Source of the DNA: Mesotaenium endlicherianum
Lineage: Eukaryota > Streptophyta > Zygnematophyceae > Zygnematales > Mesotaeniaceae
Direction of reading: 5' to 3'
Assembly: GCA_009602735.1 (NCBI GenBank)
Contig: WELA01008816.1
Span: 1-20,845, forward strand
DNA length: 20,845 nucleotides
Shown here: positions 1-8,941 of the stretch, in pieces
Position numbering within the stretch: the first letter of the stretch is position 1
How the letters are laid out: each line of letters begins with the position of its first letter
Made by a program: the position numbers and the translations under genes
The notes under the pieces: generated by a model
The model's database searches: none
Told to the model about the DNA's origin: nothing
Seen by the model: the letters and a program-made list of their open reading frames with translations, nothing else

Positions 1-582
1 CACTCTTCTCTTCTCACAGTTTCTGGACAGAAAACTAAAACTGCTACTGGTGATAGGTCTCTGCATAATAAATTCTGGAAATTTACCTGGCTGTAGTCCA
101 TAAGTAGCCGGTCATTTAGAGTCCAAGTTTACTCAATGTGGAGCACTGGTGAGAGAGATACGATGCTCTAAGTAGAAGGGGGTCAAGCTGCTGGCATTGG
201 TAGGGCAGAATATGCCTTCTGACATTGTGCCCTCCCCTGAACTTGGAATGCTTTGAAACTCAAGACTCTGGTAGAACATCTTACAGCGCCCATTTTGAGA
301 CTTACTTTGCAGAATTTGGAGAAGTATAATAAGACTTATTATTTTCAGAAGTTTCTGCACAGATTTGGAGGAGTGCCTACTCTCTCAGCTCTCAACGACA
401 CTCCAGAAATTAGAATGCTCTCAAATCTGGTGACCCGTTAGAGTTCTCCGATGCAATCCGTCTGGCACTCAAATTTTCAGATTTGGAGCAGTTCTGTGGA
501 CGCTATGAATTTTTGAATTCTGGGCCAACTTGTACAATTTTCTTTATCATTAAGGAGTAGGCTAGCCAATAAGGTCACACCA

Positions 583-711
583 CCTACGACCTTGCCTAGT
601 CTACCTTACATATGTAGCACCTGACTTGGCGCCTTGGACTAATCCTCTTTACATGTGTGGCATCTGACTTGAAGCTGTTGACTAGTCTGCTCCACATGTG
701 TAAGACCTGAC
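583..711 (+). repeat. 43-bp tandem repeat, three copies, before the polypurine tract of element A
   Basis: Copies lie at 583-625, 626-668 and 669-711, each ending in CTGAC and each with an ACATATGT or ACATGTGT core. A partial fourth copy (TTGACGCGCC) follows. Copies are diverged but equal in length. The array ends about 30 bp before the polypurine tract, in the 3' untranslated part of the element. Confidence 0.8.
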
Positions 712-741
712 TTGACGCGCCGAGACGTCGCTTTTTCTATC

Positions 742-751
742 GGGGGGGTGA
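742..751 (+). other. Polypurine tract of element A
   Basis: A run of seven G followed by TGA directly precedes the LTR start TGTAGTGA. This is the expected site and composition for the plus-strand primer of an LTR retrotransposon. Confidence 0.75.
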
Positions 752-1233
752 TGTAGTGATTTGAGTTATTATATATTAGTTTGCATATATTTTAATGTTT
801 TCAAATATATTTGGAGTAGTATTGTGTGGAGTCAAGTGTGAATAGGTACTCTAGTAACTTGGTTCATGTCCTTTGAACCTTCCAAGGCATTTTCGAAGTT
901 AGAGGAAAGACCTAGAAGAACTCCATGTGGCAAAAGTCAGATGTGCCATTTTTAGGTCAAAAGGACATGTGTACATTATTCTAGAAAGAGGTGGCAAGTT
1001 TTGGGATGTGTTGGGTGCCAACACATCAACATACACCTTCCTAGAAATTACTTATTTAGCAAGTATATAAACAAGAGCTAGATCATAGAAAGACATTCCA
1101 GAATCACTCTTGTACTTGCCAAAATTTTGAAATATATTGATTTTCAAGAAGCCATCTCTCTTTCAAGAAGCTACCACTTGTGTTCAAAGATCCTTGTATT
1201 TCACTAAGTACTTCATCTATCTGTTTCACTACA
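752..1233 (+). repeat. 3' LTR of element A (482 bp)
   Basis: It begins TGTAGTGA and ends TCACTACA, a perfect 8-bp terminal inverted repeat of TG...CA type. A TATA-like sequence lies at 1064-1070. The other LTR is not in the window, so divergence cannot be measured. Confidence 0.8.
1064..1070 (+). promoter_or_regulatory. TATA box in the LTR of element A
   Basis: TATATAA lies about 310 bp into the LTR, where the U3/R border is usual. It would drive plus-strand transcription if this LTR were active. Assigned from sequence and position only. Confidence 0.5.
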
Positions 1234-1366
1234 ATTGATGTGCTAGTCCCTTTTTCATTTCGCCAACTTTGCTCATTGTGGGTCTGGCTCTACCACCTGT
1301 CACTATGCTGACACTTTACTGTCAATAACTGTCCCTTTCTCATACACTAACGGTCAGTTACTGGCA
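1234..1366 (-). repeat. Partial 3' LTR of element B
   Basis: On the minus strand the LTR would begin at 1366 with TGCCAGTAAC, just after a purine-rich stretch (about 1367-1383, GGAGGGG core) that follows the stop codon of the decayed pol. It runs 133 bp and is cut off by the LTR of element A at 1233. Confidence 0.55.
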
Positions 1367-1381
1367 CCGTACCCCTCCAAA

Positions 1382-2036
1382 TTAAATGGAGACAGGACCT
1401 CCTGTCACCTGCCCATGTCGACTGAAATGACAATTAGGGAGCTTGGCATTGGTCAAATGGTCCTTAAATTCCCAAGAATCCCCAGAGGCATCGTATCCTT
1501 CCATCTGACCAGGTATTTCATGACATATTTAGATGATCGAGAGACAGAGCGAACTTCTAAAATCTCCCCAACCTCATATTCCTCAGGGTCACCATCCCCT
1601 GACAGCGGGTACCGGTCCCGGTTGGACAGGTAAGCGACATGTGAACAGTGTGTCACTTTTGATGTATGGTTCCAAGAAGGAGACATTAAAGACTGGGTGA
1701 CCCTTGTATTCCGCTGACATGTTCAGTTTGTAAGCATTCTGACCAAGACGGCGCACCACCGAATATGGACCGACCCAGACCGGACCAAGCTTTTTCTTGA
1801 CCACACCAGGCAGGTTCAGGTGTTGAGAATGCAATTTGACCAAATCGCCCTTTGAAAATGTCAGCTCCCGACGGTGTTGATTAGCGTATTTTTGTTGATT
1901 TTCTTGGGCTTTGTGCAGATTGTGTTGACAGGGTGTCAGCAAACTCTTGAGTTTAACGGAGAGACACCGGATGGTCAATCCCCTCAAGGTGAGTTAAAGA
2001 CTCCCCTAGCACATCTAAAGGAGACTTAAGGACTCT
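1382..2036 (-). pseudogene. Decayed Ty3/gypsy integrase C-terminus and chromodomain (element B)
   Basis: This is the 3' end of a chromovirus pol on the minus strand. The integrase C-terminal part is readable from about 1950 to 1640: a HRRELTF-x-KGDLV motif, then the GPY/F module (VGPYSVVRRLGQNAYKLN) and HPVFNVSFLEPY. A chromodomain follows (EYEVGEILEVR, MKYLVRW, then DSWEF in another frame) to a TAA at 1382-1384. At least three frame changes are needed, near 1950, 1620 and 1490, so it is not functional. Upstream coding (LDVLGESLTHLEGIDHPV in its own frame) runs up to 2036, where LTR sequence of element 1 begins in mid-integrase. The rest of the integrase is not on the other side of element 1. 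Confidence 0.8.
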
Positions 2037-2781
2037 AAGAAAGGGGCAGAGTGCCCTAGTGGAAGCGTAGTAACTCACGAGGAAAGGAACTAGTTGCAAT
2101 CATACTAGAGAGTGCAGCAACAAATCACTAACAAGCTTAGGAAAAATACTCAACATCTTGAGTAACAAGAAACTGCTCATAAATGAACTAGGATGAAAGA
2201 CCTTGTCATTACAAACCTGTGGAAATTTACAGAAGTGAAAACTGATAAGAAACAAAGAAGTTATGCCTGTTTATAATTTTCTGCCTATGTGCTCCTCCCT
2301 AGGAGGAAGCTACGGATTTTCCTAAGTGTTCGTCAAATCGTCCCTTCCAGAATATTTGTGAGTAAGCCAGATCAGTCTAATCTGACGTGTTGGGGCGAAT
2401 TGACGTCCACATACATGCATCGACATTACTAGAACATTCTATCTTAGACGCGCTAGGCTAAACCGAAACTTCTAGGTAAATCGACCTAGTCAGCACTCCG
2501 CGTCAGCCGAACTTACGTGAAGGTTCGAGTTCATTCTAACGGGCCAGATCGCCCGACGCTGTCGGTCAATCCGACGGTCACGCTCACCGCGAATTAAGGA
2601 CAGTCGTCAACCGACCTCCAAACCAATTAAACTTCGGAAATCCGTAACTCTCTCAATACTTGACCAAATTCGGTGAACTTTATATCAAAATGACCACAAA
2701 ACTGCACTCTACACTACTATAGCATTAGAACATACTCTCATGAAACTCAAAAAATGCACTTTATAAACCTATGACCTTACA
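2037..2781 (-). repeat. 3' LTR of element 1 (745 bp)
   Basis: Homologous end to end to 7724-8476. On the minus strand it starts TGTAAGG at 2781, after the polypurine tract. Its far end (CTTTCTT on the minus strand) lacks the usual CA. A TATA-like sequence corresponding to that of the 5' LTR lies near 2268-2276. The stop codon of the pol frame (2769-2771) lies inside this LTR. Confidence 0.9.
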
Positions 2782-3956
2782 TCATCCCCCTCCTCAAGAT
2801 GCGACGTCCTCGACGCGTTCTGCAGATAACGTCTCAACTTACTCTTACAATGAGTCAAGTTGGCCTCTAGCTCCCAAGTGTTGTCGTCCGCATGGTAGCC
2901 TTTCCACTTGACCAGATACTCTTTGACAAATCGTTGACCTCGCTTGACTCGTCGATCGCCGACAATCGCCTCCACTTCATACTCCAATACATCATCGATC
3001 TCGACCGGTGGTGGCGGTGTAGGTAGTCGTCCTGGATGTCCTTCATTTGGATCAACATATGGCCGCAGACAACTGCCATGGAACACACTATGGAGACGCC
3101 AGCCTGAAGGAAGTTCCAACTTGTAGGCCACTGGATTCACCTGCTTGAGCACTACAAAGGGACCTGTAAACCGTGCCCGCAGTTTCCTCTTGCCTGTGAA
3201 AGGTAAGTTCTCAGTGGACAAGAGTACTTTGTCGCCCACATGGAATGTCACTTTCCTCCTGTGCTTGTTAGCATGCTTGACCTGCTCTTCTTGTGCCTTC
3301 CGAATACACGTCTTCGCCATATCCCAAGTGTTGGCCGTCTGCTCCATAAAAGCTTGTGTAGTAGGAACCTGAGTCTCCTTGGCCTTCTCTAACAAGATGT
3401 TCCTTGGATGATATACTTCTCGCCCATAAACCATAGCGAACGGTGACTGCTTAGTCGACCCCTGCATGCTGTTGTTGTAGGCAAACTCCAACCCTGGCAG
3501 CTTCCTGTCCCACTCTGAAGGGTCTTCCATAGTGAAACTCCTGAGCACCTCTTGCAAAGTTCTGTTGAGCCTCTCACTCTGCCCGTCTGTCTGAGGATGA
3601 TAGGAAGTGCTCATACTCAGCTTGGTCCCCATCAAAGTAAACAATGACCGCCAGAAGTTGCTTGTAAACCTTGGATCCCGATCTGAAACAATCACCTTCG
3701 GCAACCCATGTAGCCTGAAAATATGATCAAAGAATAGCCGTGCCACATCCACTGCCGTGGAAGTCTCCTTCATGGGAATGAAGTGAGCCATCTTGCTGAG
3801 TCTGTCAGACACAACCCATATGCATCGTGCCCTTGACCACTGACTGGTAACGATGTGATGAAGTCCATAGCAATCTGCTCCCAAGGATACTCCGGAATAG
3901 GCAGGGGCTGCAATGTACCTCCCTTCTTTTGATTTGGTGTCTCGTTTCTCTGGCAC
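2769..3956 (-). pseudogene. Element 1 integrase core, GPY/F module and chromodomain
   Basis: An open stretch of 395 residues. The first ~45 are out of frame; true integrase sequence begins at CIWVVSDRLSKMAHFIP. The second and third catalytic acidic residues are present: Asp92 in VSDRDPRFTS and Glu128 in TDGQSERLNRTLQE. The GPY/F module lies around residues 258-300 (FTGPFVVL, VAYKLELP, VFHGSCLRPY). A canonical chromodomain occupies about 322-380 (EYEVEAI, EYLVKWKGY, NTWELEANL), with the aromatic residues expected of a histone-tail binding cage, suggesting chromatin-guided integration in the ancestor. The first catalytic Asp lies in the previous reading frame; the frame switch is near 3821. The C-terminus reads through the polypurine tract into the LTR. 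Confidence 0.9.
2785..2795 (-). other. Polypurine tract of element 1
   Basis: The minus strand reads GAGGAGGGGGA, then TGA, then the LTR start TGTAAGG. The tract also encodes the last residues of the pol frame (EEGDD), so coding sequence and replication signal overlap. Confidence 0.8.
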
Positions 3957-4828
3957 AAATCACAATTCCTGATCCACTCCTCGATGTCCTTGTCCATATT
4001 TCTCCAGTAGTATTCCCGCTTCAGCACGCTTGCCGTCTTCTCGCTTCCAAAGTGTCCAGCATATAAGCAGTCATGATGCTCCGCAAGTAGTAAGTCTTGT
4101 AGCTCCTTGATGTCAGGTACCACCACTCCGTTGGAATCACCATAATACCATATGCCGTCCTTCTTCTGCATACTCGCGTTGCACTCAGCTGCTCCACCAT
4201 CAGCGAACTCTGGGTCCTCCTCATAACCTCTTTGAAGCTTCTCCTTGAAGTCCATATTCTCCTTGATGACTGAGACAGCTGCAAGGTCACACCTCCTGGA
4301 TAAAGCGTCTGCAGGGTTGATCTTCCCAGGTAAGTACTCAATCTTGTGGTCGAATTGTTGCAGAAACTCCATCCACCTTGCCTGTCTTGGTGTCAACATT
4401 GGCTGCGTCATAAACTTCTCCAAGCTCTTGTGGTCGGTCTTGATGAACACCTTCCGTCCGTCCACATAACATCGCCAAATCCTCAAAGCCTGGATAATAG
4501 CCAACATCTCCCGCTCGTGTGCTGCATAATTCTGCTCAGCAGGACTCAACTTCCTGCTCTCGTATGCCACAGGCTGCAATCCCTTGCCCTGGTCCTGGAG
4601 AAGAATGGCCCCCACTGCAAAGTTTGATGCGTCTGTGATGATGGTGAAAGGAAGTTCTGGACTAGCGATTGCCAACACAGGTGCCTGTGTCAATAACTCC
4701 TTAATCCTTTCAAATGCTTGTTGCTCCTTGTCACCCCATAGCCACTTCTCCTGCTTCTTCAACATGTCCGTGAGCGGTGCACACACCTTGGCAAATCCTT
4801 CAATAAAACGTCGATAATAATTTGCCAT
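3770..4828 (-). pseudogene. Element 1 RNase H, integrase zinc-binding domain and start of integrase core
   Basis: An open stretch of 352 residues, starting in the RT connection region (MANYYRRFIEGFAK). RNase H covers about 60-178 with acidic residues Asp66 (ITDAS), Glu107 (HEREMLA), Asp132 (KTDHKSL) and Asp174 (NPADALSR). The HHCC zinc-binding domain follows, with His252, His259, Cys289 and Cys292 in HHDCLYAGHFG and CDLCQRN. The integrase core begins with MDFITSLPVSGQGHDA, holding the first catalytic Asp (322). After that the frame is lost near 3821, and the rest of the core continues in a neighbouring frame. The frame upstream joins the RT region across two in-frame stops. Confidence 0.9.
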
Positions 4829-5228
4829 GCCGAGGAAACTCCTGAGTTGATGAATATCAGCAGGAACCGGCTAATCTCTGACTGCTTGCACCTTCTTTTG
4901 CTCCACCTTCACTCCTTCAGCTCCCACTATGTGCTCAAGGAACTCGGCCTCTTTGAGACAGAAGTCGCACTTGCTTATCTTCCCATATAACTTTCGATAT
5001 TTCTAGACTTCCAACACCTTCTTCAGATGCTCCACATGCTCTTCTAAGGTCTTCCAATAGATCAAGATGTCGTCCAAAAATACCACCACAAACTGGTCCA
5101 AATAGGGTTTGAAAATGCTATTTATGAGTCCCATGAATGTAGCAGGTGCATTAGTCAACCCAAAAGGCATGACTGTGAACTCGAATAAGCCATAACAAGT
5201 CCTGAAAGCGGTCTTTTGAACGTCTCCT
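4829..5228 (-). pseudogene. Element 1 reverse transcriptase, C-terminal half, with two nonsense codons
   Basis: Reading the minus strand from about 5217 gives [30 protein letters not shown] and FLDDILIYW (catalytic Asp pair), then the connection to RNase H in the same frame. Two in-frame TAG codons are seen: at 5003-5005 (before KYRKLYG, likely an old CAG) and at 4871-4873 (before PVPAD, where Ty3 elements usually have Trp, so TGG to TAG). The N-terminal half of the same RT lies on the other side of the insertion at 5229-5526, ending at SGYHQVRID. Confidence 0.88.
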
Positions 5229-5526
5229 TCGTATCTTGATACGACGGTTTGTTCGTATTAACGACTGGTCGTAAATTCAAAATCTGTGATTGTGCATTGT
5301 CCAAATAATGACAATCAAATCAGCTTAATCAATCAATGATTCAATAAGTTATCATCTCATAATTAATCAAAGTAACTTTATGAATAATTATGTCGTACTT
5401 TTGCGAAGTAGTCGAGTTACGTTACGACGCTTTTTGCAATAGTATCTCGGTCGTTCCGCCAATCGACCAGGAATTAATCGGCACACACTTGTGGCGAATA
5501 ATTGAATATGATGCAATCATTTATCA
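5229..5526 (+). mobile_element. ~290-bp insertion in the element 1 RT, shared with the LTR of element 2
   Basis: The RT is interrupted between SGYHQVRI and DVQKTAF. The inserted DNA aligns along its length with 10261-10548 and 16461-16748 inside the two LTRs of element 2, with about 92% identity by hand count and one 103-bp stretch (5345-5447) identical to the left LTR. The left boundary may extend ~7-10 bp further, since the restored RT frame suggests a junction close to 5220. No terminal inverted repeat or clear target duplication was found. It could be an independent short element that also lies in the element 2 LTR, or an LTR fragment acquired by recombination. Confidence 0.8.
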
Positions 5527-6743
5527 ATCCGTACCTGGTGATAGCCACTCCTCAAGTCGATCTTCGAGAAATACTTCGCCCCGACAAGCCTGTCAATTAA
5601 CTCGTCCACTCGTGGAAGTGAGTACCTGTTCTTGATGGTGACCTTGTTGAGTGCCCGATAGTCGACACACATCCTCATAGTCCCATCCTTCTTCCTCACA
5701 AATAACACTGGCGCTGCAAATGGAGACTCGCTGGGTCGGATGAATCCCTTCTCCAATAACTCTGTCAGCTGCTTTTTCAACTCATCTAACTCTGCAAACG
5801 ATTGACGGTAGGCTGGTCTCACTGGTGGCTTGCTCCTTGGTTCCAACTCAATCTTGTGCTCCATAGCTCTCTGTGGAGGTAATCCTGCAGGTAGCTCCTT
5901 AGGAAAAACGCCCTTGAACTCCTCCAACAGCGCTTTAATTTGGGCAGGCATCTCAGCAGGCTTCTTCTCTTGAGCAGTTGGGCTCTGTTCCTTCTGAGCA
6001 AGGGGATTGGACACCACTACTTGCTCCTCCGGCGATGTACATTCGCCCAGGTTGTTAGGATTTACGCTTGCTCCATTTGGTGACCTGGCCAGGGCCACCG
6101 ACACAAGGTACATCTCCATCACCTGATTCGCCCTGCATAGCTTCTTAACTTGCAGGCTCGACAGAAGACAATTACTTGTGGTCGTATCTACCTCCACCTG
6201 TTTCGCTGTCTCCATTCGACCATCACGCCCTTCGACTTTCACTTGTCCTGTGCTCCAGTGCACTTGAGAGTTGGCTTTTCTCAGCCATGGTCGGCCCAAT
6301 ATCACCTCATGGTGACCCAACTCTGCCTGCTCCATGACTTCAATACTCCGGTGCCCCGCTACTTCCACGTGAATAGCTTCCGTAGGTGCACCACACTTGA
6401 GTCTCTGCCCATTCGCCGAAATTGCCTCCTTAGACTCATAATGCTTCTGCACAGGGATTCGCCACTCCTTCACCAGCTTCTTGTGCACAAAGTTTGCACT
6501 CGCGCCACTGTCGACCATACACTTCGCCTTGTTGCCGTCGACCACTCTTTCCACGATGATAGGCTTGTCAACATCTCGTCTTTCGCTTCTCGACAGGCTC
6601 CTGGGGATAACCTCCTTGTGAATTCTCGTCTTCACGCCAGTACACACCCCAGAACGACTTATTGGCGTCCTCCTTTTTCCTGCTGTTGAGGTTGCTTCGC
6701 CTTCACATGACAATCTCGAGCCAGATGTCCAAGCTTGCCACAA
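5517..6743 (-). pseudogene. Element 1 protease and reverse transcriptase, N-terminal half
   Basis: An open stretch of 408 residues in the frame -1 relative to gag. The retroviral-type aspartic protease has its catalytic Asp at residue 78 in [11 protein letters not shown], with the later VILGRPWL motif. RT begins near residue 310 (PVRPAYRQS), followed by [44 protein letters not shown] and [15 protein letters not shown]. The last two residues and the stop come from the insertion, not from RT. The first ~25 residues overlap the end of gag in another frame and are probably not translated. RT copies element RNA to DNA in cytoplasmic particles; the protease matures Gag-Pol. Confidence 0.9.
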
Positions 6744-7633
6744 TTATAGCAGGGTCCTCTCGGCTTAAAATTCTGCTGCCTGCGCTGGTACTGAACAAGT
6801 CCCAACTCCATAGGTACTGGACCTTGAACACTCGTGCTTGGCGCTTGAGATCCAAAGTGTCGATATCCTCCAAAGTTGTGGCTGCCCCACTGCCTCTGAC
6901 TATACTCCACAACGTCGACCCTTGTCGCCAATGCCATCATTTCTCCAAGACGGGTAGGGTCCTTGAGTGCCACTTCCTTGGCCACGGTTGGCTTGAGTCC
7001 CCTCTTGAACTTGTCCATCATCTCCGACTCGTGCATGGATGGACATTGAAGCACCAGCTCGTTGAAGCGCGATACATACTCTTGAACGCTTGCTCGTTGA
7101 CGAAGGCGCACCAATAGATCTCGAGCGGTAGTCTCGGATGCAATAAGTTGAAATTGCCTCTTCAAGCCTTCAAATAGCTGATCAACAATAGCAGGAAATC
7201 CAGACAGCTGTTCTTCTCGTTCATACCAAGCTCCAGCACTCTTCTGCAGCAAAGTTATGTCAAAGGCGACTTGCCTGTCGGGCGTGAGCGCAGAATACTC
7301 CATAAACTTCTTCACTCCAAAAATCCATTGATGAACAGGCGGCGATCCACGCTCTCCGGTATAAACTTCAGGCTTAGGCGCACGCACTCTCGATGCGGGT
7401 GGAATAACTGGTTGCACCACTAGATTGACATGGATTGGTGGTTTAACAGGTGCAGGTGCCGAACTCGTCGAAGCGGCGTTCCCCATAACAACTCGCACCA
7501 TTCTCTCCACCTCCGCGCGCATATTTTGTTGAAACTGGGTGTAGACTTCTCCTCCAATAGCGTTTGCCATCTGCCTCAACATCGCCTGCATCTCTTGTTG
7601 CTCCCTTGACAAAGGTGGTGCCGTCTGCTCCAC
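6659..7633 (-). CDS. Element 1 Gag with CCHC zinc knuckle
   Basis: An open frame of 324 codons with no internal stop. The middle matches Ty3/gypsy Gag capsid (retrotrans_gag), with [31 protein letters not shown] and [10 protein letters not shown] zinc knuckle of CX2CX4HX4C type lies near residues 293-306 ([14 protein letters not shown]) and a Gln/Lys-rich tail follows. Gag forms the particle that packages element RNA. The start is uncertain: the frame is open upstream to a TAG near 7703 with no ATG, and the first in-frame ATG is at 7591-7589. The stop overlaps pol, which lies in the -1 frame. Intactness despite old LTRs may be chance or recent common descent. Confidence 0.85.
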   Translation of the reverse strand: MEQTAPPLSREQQEMQAMLRQMANAIGGEVYTQFQQNMRAEVERMVRVVMGNAASTSSAPAPVKPPIHVNLVVQPVIPPASRVRAPKPEVYTGERGSPPVHQWIFGVKKFMEYSALTPDRQVAFDITLLQKSAGAWYEREEQLSGFPAIVDQLFEGLKRQFQLIASETTARDLLVRLRQRASVQEYVSRFNELVLQCPSMHESEMMDKFKRGLKPTVAKEVALKDPTRLGEMMALATRVDVVEYSQRQWGSHNFGGYRHFGSQAPSTSVQGPVPMELGLVQYQRRQQNFKPRGPCYNCGKLGHLARDCHVKAKQPQQQEKGGRQ

Positions 7634-7710
7634 GCGCTCAACATGCTTGACATGTTCGCCTCCTCTAACTGCCGACTGCGTCTTTTTAATATAATATGCA
7701 AACTAGCCCA

Positions 7711-7722
7711 GCTCCGATACCA
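7711..7722 (-). other. Primer binding site of element 1 (initiator tRNA-Met type)
   Basis: The minus strand reads TGGTATCGGAGC, one base inside the 5' LTR. It is complementary to the 3' end of an initiator methionine tRNA, the usual primer of plant LTR retrotransposons. Element 2 has the same 12-mer. Confidence 0.85.
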
Positions 7723-7723
7723 G

Positions 7724-8476
7724 AAGAAAGGGGCAGGGTGCCCTAGTGGAAGCGTAACTCATGAGGAAAGAAACTAGTTGCAATCATACTAAAGAGTGCA
7801 GCGGCATATCACTAATAAAGCTTAGGAAAATTACTCAACATTTTGAGTAGCAAGAAATTGCTCAAAAATGATGTAGGATGAAAGGCCTTGTCATTACAAA
7901 CCCGTAGAAATTTACAGAAGTGAAAACTGATGAGAAATGAAGTAGTTATACCTATTTATAGTTTTCTGACCTAAGTCCTCCTCTCTATACGGGAGGGCCG
8001 CTTAGCGACGGATTTTCCTAAGTAAATGTCAAATTGTCCCTTCCAAAATATTCGTGAGTAGGTCAGATCAGTCTCATCTGACGTCTCGGGTCGATTTGAC
8101 GTCCACATACATGCATCGCCCTTACTAGAATATTCTATCTTAGGCGCGCTAGGCTAAACCGAAGCTTCTAGGTGAATCGACCTAGTCGGCACTCCGCGTC
8201 AGCCGAACTTACGTGAAGGTTCGAGTTCACTCTAACGGGCCAGATCGCTCGACGCTGTCGGTCAATCCGACGGTCGCGCTCACCGCAAATTAAGGACAGT
8301 CGTCAATCGACCTCAAAACTAATTAAACTTCAAAAATCCGTAACTCTCTCAATACTTGACCAAATTCAATGAACTTCATATTAAAATGACCACAAAAATG
8401 CACTCTACGCTTCTATGCAATCAAAATATACTTTCATGGAACTCAAAAATGCACTTTATGAACTTATGCCCTTACA
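7724..8476 (-). repeat. 5' LTR of element 1 (753 bp)
   Basis: Homologous to 2037-2781 with scattered substitutions and small indels, about 10-12% in the stretches compared by eye. On the minus strand it begins TGTAAGG at 8476. Its outer edge abuts hAT coding sequence directly. Confidence 0.9.
7953..7961 (-). promoter_or_regulatory. TATA box in the 5' LTR of element 1
   Basis: The minus strand reads CTATAAATAGG, a near-consensus TATA box, about 515 bp into the LTR. Transcription would start some 30 bp downstream and run toward gag. Confidence 0.5.
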
Positions 8477-8788
8477 CTTGCCATGAAGGTCTTAGGTTTG
8501 TGCACATCAGCTAGCTCATGTGAGCGTAATTGGTCAGAGTACGACTTTGTGCACAATAAGAAGCAGAACCGCCTAACTCAGGCTAGGGCTGAGAAATTGG
8601 TCATGGCGCATTCTAACCTGAGGCTATTGGAGGACAAGAGGCATGCTTGTTGAGCACCAGTCCCTAGTAGGTTCTTTGAGGCATACATTCAGGCAGAGCA
8701 AGGTGCTTTTGAGAATCTTGAAGAGGATGCATTTGTTAGCAGGTCTTCTCCTCCCTTGGAAGAGCCACAGTACTTTTTCAGAGGATGA
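8477..8788 (+). pseudogene. hAT-family transposase, C-terminal dimerisation region (remnant)
   Basis: Plus-strand translation from 8477 gives LAMKVLGLCTSASSCERNWS, EYDFVHNKKQNRL and EKLVMAHSNLRLL. This matches the conserved C-terminal hAT dimerisation motif (S-x-x-CERNWS ... H-x-K-x-NRL ... L-V-x-x-x-x-NLRL), which holds transposase subunits together. An in-frame TGA occurs at 8651-8653, then the same frame continues (APVPSRFFEAYIQAEQGAF) to a second TGA at 8786-8788, so the gene is broken, or the first TGA is a natural end. All upstream coding sequence is missing: it stops exactly where the LTR of element 1 begins, and it is not found on the far side of that element. Confidence 0.88.
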
Positions 8789-8861
8789 TGTTGTTCCATG
8801 TGGTGAGTAGGGTAGCTGTATATCCTGAATACTTTTCATGTGTGTATAGTACTTTGTCATC

Positions 8862-8867
8862 AATAAA
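8862..8867 (+). terminator. Possible polyadenylation signal of the hAT gene
   Basis: AATAAA lies about 75 bp after the second stop of the hAT frame, on the same strand. Position and sequence fit a poly(A) signal; there is no transcript evidence. Confidence 0.35.
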
Positions 8868-8941
8868 GCCTGTTTAGGCATCATGTAACTTTTAACCAGC
8901 TTGTACATTACTTGAATAACATGTTTTCTTTCATAATTTGT

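Larger units (their letters stand above)
1..1233 (+). mobile_element. 3' end of a plus-strand LTR retrotransposon (element A)
   Basis: The internal tail (1-751), a polypurine tract (742-751) and a complete 3' LTR (752-1233) are visible. The 5' part lies outside the window. The tail has only short open stretches; one, about 429-560 in the frame ending at the TAG near 558, might be a decayed C-terminus, but no domain is recognisable, so the superfamily is undetermined. The element ends inside the LTR of element B, so it probably inserted there. The five bases after the LTR (ATTGA, 1234-1238) would be one target duplication copy, but its partner is off the window. Confidence 0.75.
2037..8476 (-). 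mobile_element. Element 1: old chromodomain-bearing Ty3/gypsy retrotransposon (chromovirus)
   Basis: A full-length minus-strand element: 5' LTR 7724-8476, primer site 7711-7722, gag, protease, RT, RNase H, integrase, chromodomain, polypurine tract 2785-2795 and 3' LTR 2037-2781. The domain order PR-RT-RH-IN is that of Ty3/gypsy, and the C-terminal chromodomain places it among chromoviruses. Hand alignment puts LTR divergence near 10%, so it is several times older than element 2. The pol carries stops, a frameshift and a ~290-bp insertion, so it is dead. No target duplication is visible: the outer flanks are GACTCT on the left and CTTGC on the right. Confidence 0.93.

Noticed and set aside
1..440. 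Short overlapping frames on both strands near the left edge
   Set aside because: No domain or codon pattern supports either strand; treated as the tail of element A.
2037..2041. Target site duplication of element 1
   Set aside because: Bases outside the two LTRs do not match at any sensible boundary.
5229..5526. Helitron or MITE
   Set aside because: No terminal inverted repeats, no clear target duplication, and no CTRR-type 3' end.
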